From CAWKDC01 sp044445605 (GTDB lineage Bacteria > Pseudomonadota > Gammaproteobacteria > JABCZS01), in the NCBI GenBank assembly GCA_044445605.1, contig JBIOEA010000059.1:1-8187 (forward strand): a DNA stretch of 8,187 nt, written 5' to 3'. Shown here piece after piece: positions 6,487 to 8,187 of this stretch. How positions within the stretch are numbered: position 1 is the stretch's first letter; each line of letters starts with the position of its first letter. Position numbers and translations under genes: made by a program. The notes beneath the pieces were generated by a model. It was not told the DNA's origin. It searched no databases and was given only the letters and a program-made list of their open reading frames with translations.

Positions 6487-6517
6487 TCTAGGTTGTAGGG
6501 GCGAAACATCTTTCGCC
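6487..6517 (+). repeat. Palindromic dispersed repeat, copy 3
   Basis: Bases 6487-6512 equal the reverse complement of 2294-2319 over 26 bases. The core also matches copy 1 with one substitution in the loop. GGCGAAA (6500-6506) and TTTCGCC (6511-6517) form a 7-bp stem around CATC; the outer stem seen in copy 1 is lost because the right arm ends in ATC instead of CCTAC. Read on the minus strand, the repeat would encode an in-frame AKDVSPLQPR upstream of the repeat gene, which explains that spurious extension. Confidence 0.75.
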
Positions 6518-6804
6518 ATCTTCTAAATCAATAGGTTATGATCTGAGGCCGAGATTTGCTTTTTTTAGGGAGGATACTCCTTATGGTAGATAGCAGGACG
6601 CTGGTGTTTCAGCCTAACTAGTGCTCCATTCAAATAAATTTTTCCCGATGCTGGGGTTATATGTATCTCTTATCCCGCCCTTTTCCAAACATGGGTATCT
6701 ACACAAGTTGAAAATGGTTTCCTTGATATAGCGATCTATGTTGAAATGATCGATATGTCATGTGACAAGCTTCTTAAGCCCCGGCAGGGGTGTAATATGT
6801 GGAG

Positions 6805-6842
6805 CCCCCCATGTAGACACGCGTAGCGTGGCAAATGGGGGG
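6805..6842 (+). repeat. Internal hairpin of the left arm
   Basis: CCCCCCAT (6805-6812) pairs with ATGGGGGG (6835-6842). Between them CACGC and GCGTG form a 5-bp tip around GTA. The equivalent place in the right arm has a different tip. Confidence 0.6.
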
Positions 6843-6963
6843 TAAAGATAATAAAAATTTAAGCAAGCCCCGGTAGGGGCGTGACATTCAGATGATATTG
6901 ATGGGTGAGCTATTGTATTCTCACGCCCCTACCGGGGCTTACAATTTAAATCATTCTTCGTTA

Positions 6964-6999
6964 CCCCCCATTTGCTCCCTTCGGGAGCTACATGGGGGG
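6964..6999 (+). repeat. Internal hairpin of the right arm
   Basis: CCCCCCAT (6964-6971) pairs with ATGGGGGG (6992-6999). The tip is GCTCCC/GGGAGC around TTC. The outer stem is the same as in the left arm, but the tip sequence has been replaced while keeping its pairing. Confidence 0.6.
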
Positions 7000-7086
7000 C
7001 TCCACATATTACACCCCTGCCGGGGCTTAAGAAGATCAGTTGTCACATGACATTGCAATTATTTCAACTTGTGTAGATATCCACGT

Positions 7087-7117
7087 TTGGAAAAGGGGGG
7101 GGGATAAGCGATATACT
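7087..7117 (+). promoter_or_regulatory. Possible kinase promoter with a G9 run in its spacer
   Basis: TTGGAA (7087-7092, 4 of 6 to consensus) and TATACT (7112-7117, 5 of 6) are 19 bases apart, and the spacer contains nine consecutive G residues (7095-7103). A second TATACT lies at 7125-7130. The spacing is 2 bases longer than optimal. The promoter role is inferred only from these boxes and the position upstream of the kinase gene. Confidence 0.3.
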
Positions 7118-7191
7118 ATAGAAATATACTCGCTTTGGCATCAATCTTGGCTTACCAGGATGAAGCGTCTGCAAATCATAATGAGGCTTAA

Positions 7192-8064
7192 ATGAGCTTG
7201 AAAGATAATATCTCCCGTCTTTATGGTGAACGTGGCCTTGATTGGCTCACGCAAGTTCCCACTATCGTCGAGAGGCTGTCAGCCCAATGGGGGCTTTCAG
7301 AGCTGATGCCCGTTGATAATATGACTTATAACTACGTTCTTTCTGGGATTCAGGCAAACCAGCCTATCATCTTAAAGCTAGGTATGGATTTGCCTAGGCT
7401 AAAGCATGAGGCTCAAGTTTTGAATGCATTTAAGGGCTATGGGGCCGTTCGCATTCTTGCTTCAGATACCGGTGCCCTGTTAATGGAACGTGCTGTTCCC
7501 GGGGTCTCATTAAGATCTTTTTTTCCAAAAGAAGATCTTGAAGCTGTTGAAGTAGTCTGTCAAGTGATGAAGAAGCTCCATCAGGCACCACTCAATAGAA
7601 ACAACAACTTCGCGCAGGTCGATGATTGGCTTCTTGCGATTGATCATGCAGCACAGATCCCCAGTCCTATTCTGGTGAAAGCGCGGAAACTGCGAGATAA
7701 CCTAATTGGAACATCAGGTCCCAAAGTTTTGCTTCACGGTGATTTGCACCATGACAATATCTTGAAACATGGCGACGATTGGATCGTGATTGACCCTAAG
7801 GGCGTGATCGGTGAGCGCACTTATGAAATTGCCGCCTTTATTCGAAACCCTGTTCGCGAGTTGCTTTCCATGGATAATGCGCATGAAATTATTGTGCGGA
7901 GAATAAATCATTTTGCGCAATGCGCTGATTTAGATCCTAAACGTATTCAAGACTGGTGTTTTGTGCAATCCGTGCTTTCTTGGTGCTGGGCACTAGAAGA
8001 TGGCATAGATGCTGATTATTTTGCACGGCTAACAAAAATCTTACAAACGGTGGTGCGTCAATAG
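7192..8064 (+). CDS. APH(6)-like aminoglycoside/hydroxyurea phosphotransferase-family kinase
   Basis: The 290-residue product matches the APH_6_hur branch of the aminoglycoside phosphotransferases, which includes streptomycin 6-kinases such as StrB. These enzymes transfer phosphate from ATP to a hydroxyl of the drug in the cytoplasm. Visible kinase features are the ATP-lysine in IILKLG (K62), an acid partner in HEAQVL (E73), the catalytic loop LLHGDLHHDNIL with D184 and N189, and the metal-binding IDPKG with D201, followed by IGERTYEIAAFIRNP typical of the branch. GAGG (7183-7186) is 5 bases before the ATG. All catalytic residues are present. Chromosomal members often have unknown natural substrates, so resistance should not be assumed. 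It stands alone beside a large inverted repeat, which may hint at mobility. Confidence 0.85.
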   Translation: MSLKDNISRLYGERGLDWLTQVPTIVERLSAQWGLSELMPVDNMTYNYVLSGIQANQPIILKLGMDLPRLKHEAQVLNAFKGYGAVRILASDTGALLMERAVPGVSLRSFFPKEDLEAVEVVCQVMKKLHQAPLNRNNNFAQVDDWLLAIDHAAQIPSPILVKARKLRDNLIGTSGPKVLLHGDLHHDNILKHGDDWIVIDPKGVIGERTYEIAAFIRNPVRELLSMDNAHEIIVRRINHFAQCADLDPKRIQDWCFVQSVLSWCWALEDGIDADYFARLTKILQTVVRQ

Positions 8065-8080
8065 TTCTGTAAATTGAAAT

Positions 8081-8119
8081 TGGTCAGCAAAGTGGCAGAC
8101 CATCTTCTACTCTTTTTAT
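8081..8119 (+). terminator. Possible weak terminator after the kinase gene
   Basis: TGGTC (8081-8085) and GACCA (8098-8102) can pair around a 12-base loop, and a T-rich stretch with a T5 run follows (8103-8119). The stem is short and the T run is not immediately adjacent, so this is a weak call. Confidence 0.25.
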
Positions 8120-8142
8120 TAGCAGATAAAAGGAGACAGGCA

Positions 8143-8187
8143 ATGGTACTACCACCAAAAGATCGTAGCTTATTAGATGGCGTTTTG
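8143..8187 (+). CDS. Start of an unidentified gene (cut by right edge)
   Basis: An ATG at 8143 is preceded by AAGGAG (spacing about 7 bases) and opens a frame that continues to the edge (MVLPPKDRSLLDGVL). Fifteen codons are too few to assign a family. The good ribosome site and correct orientation support a real gene, possibly co-transcribed with the kinase across a 78-base gap. Confidence 0.55.
   Translation, partial: MVLPPKDRSLLDGVL

Larger units (their letters stand above)
6656..7121. repeat. Large nested inverted repeat (fold-back element)
   Basis: Two arms of about 200-230 bases face each other around a 36-base centre (6885-6920). Perfectly matching blocks are 6770-6816 with 6988-7034 (47 bp), 6832-6845 with 6961-6974 (14 bp) and 6865-6884 with 6921-6940 (20 bp). 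The outer parts (CTTATCCC, CTTTTCCAAAC, ATCTACACAAGTTGAAA and ATGTCATGTGACAA) match with scattered differences. The left arm has about 30 extra bases near 6710-6745 that partly duplicate a GTTGAAA stretch. The motif AAGCCCCGG[C/T]AGGGG[T/C]GT occurs four times, at 6776 and 6865 on plus and at 6923 and 7011 on minus. No transposase or reading frame lies inside. It could be a non-autonomous mobile element, a structured RNA, or both. Confidence 0.8.
6361..7191. other. 830-base intergenic region filled with repeats
   Basis: No confident gene lies here. From left to right it contains the repeat-gene promoter (6393-6420), dispersed repeat copy 3 (6487-6517), a hairpin with a ribosome-site-like AGGGAGG before a 12-codon frame (6583-6621), and the large nested inverted repeat (6656-7121). 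A G9 run and two TATACT boxes follow just before the kinase gene. A plus-strand frame over 6230-6412 is antisense to the repeat gene and is not supported. Confidence 0.6.

Noticed and set aside
6361..6519. N-terminal extension of the minus-strand repeat protein to 6519
   Set aside because: The extra 53 codons contain a dispersed repeat and a strong promoter (6393-6420), and the internal ATG 6360 has the ribosome site.
6770..7034. CRISPR-like array from the recurring GCCCCGG motif
   Set aside because: The repeats are inverted and nested, with no regular spacer length and no cas genes, so this is a fold-back structure and not an array.

Overview
The window reads as chromosomal DNA of a gram-negative gammaproteobacterium. 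The main reason is a complete mlaF-mlaE-mlaD-mlaC-mlaB set, which maintains outer-membrane lipid asymmetry, with protein lengths and motifs close to the E. coli system. A two-partner-secretion exoprotein, a repeat protein that looks like an effector, and many palindromic dispersed repeats suggest a host-associated or intracellular lineage such as the Legionellales. That placement is inference only; there is no rRNA or other strong taxonomic marker here.

Layout. Bases 1-609 (minus) hold the N-terminal part of a filamentous-haemagglutinin-like exoprotein, cut by the left edge, with a good sigma70-type promoter at 670-697. Bases 610-1089 have no convincing gene but carry a perfect 12-bp hairpin repeat. 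Bases 1090-2136 (plus) encode a YhcG/DUF1016 PD-(D/E)XK nuclease, followed by a strong hairpin. Bases 2454-5453 (plus) are the mla operon: MlaF (ATPase), MlaE (permease), MlaD (periplasmic MCE ring), MlaC (periplasmic lipid carrier) and MlaB (STAS regulator). The genes are tightly spaced or overlapping. They form one ABC-type phospholipid transporter, MlaFEDB, plus its soluble carrier. The mlaF start is odd: a good ribosome site and ATG lie upstream of a T7 run that puts them out of frame with the gene.

Convergent to mlaB, with one base between the two stop codons, is a 301-residue minus-strand gene with its own strong promoter. Its N-terminal half carries about three degenerate 35-residue helical repeats that resemble TALE-type DNA-binding repeats. 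Its C-terminal half is acidic and low-complexity. This is the most novel-looking protein in the window.

Bases 6656-7121 are a nested, interrupted inverted repeat of about 460 bp. Its arms include 47-bp, 14-bp and 20-bp perfect matches, and each arm carries a smaller hairpin whose tip differs between arms but keeps its pairing. A G9 run lies at its right end. Bases 7192-8064 (plus) then encode an APH(6)-like aminoglycoside/hydroxyurea phosphotransferase-family kinase, and a further gene starts at 8143 and runs off the right edge.
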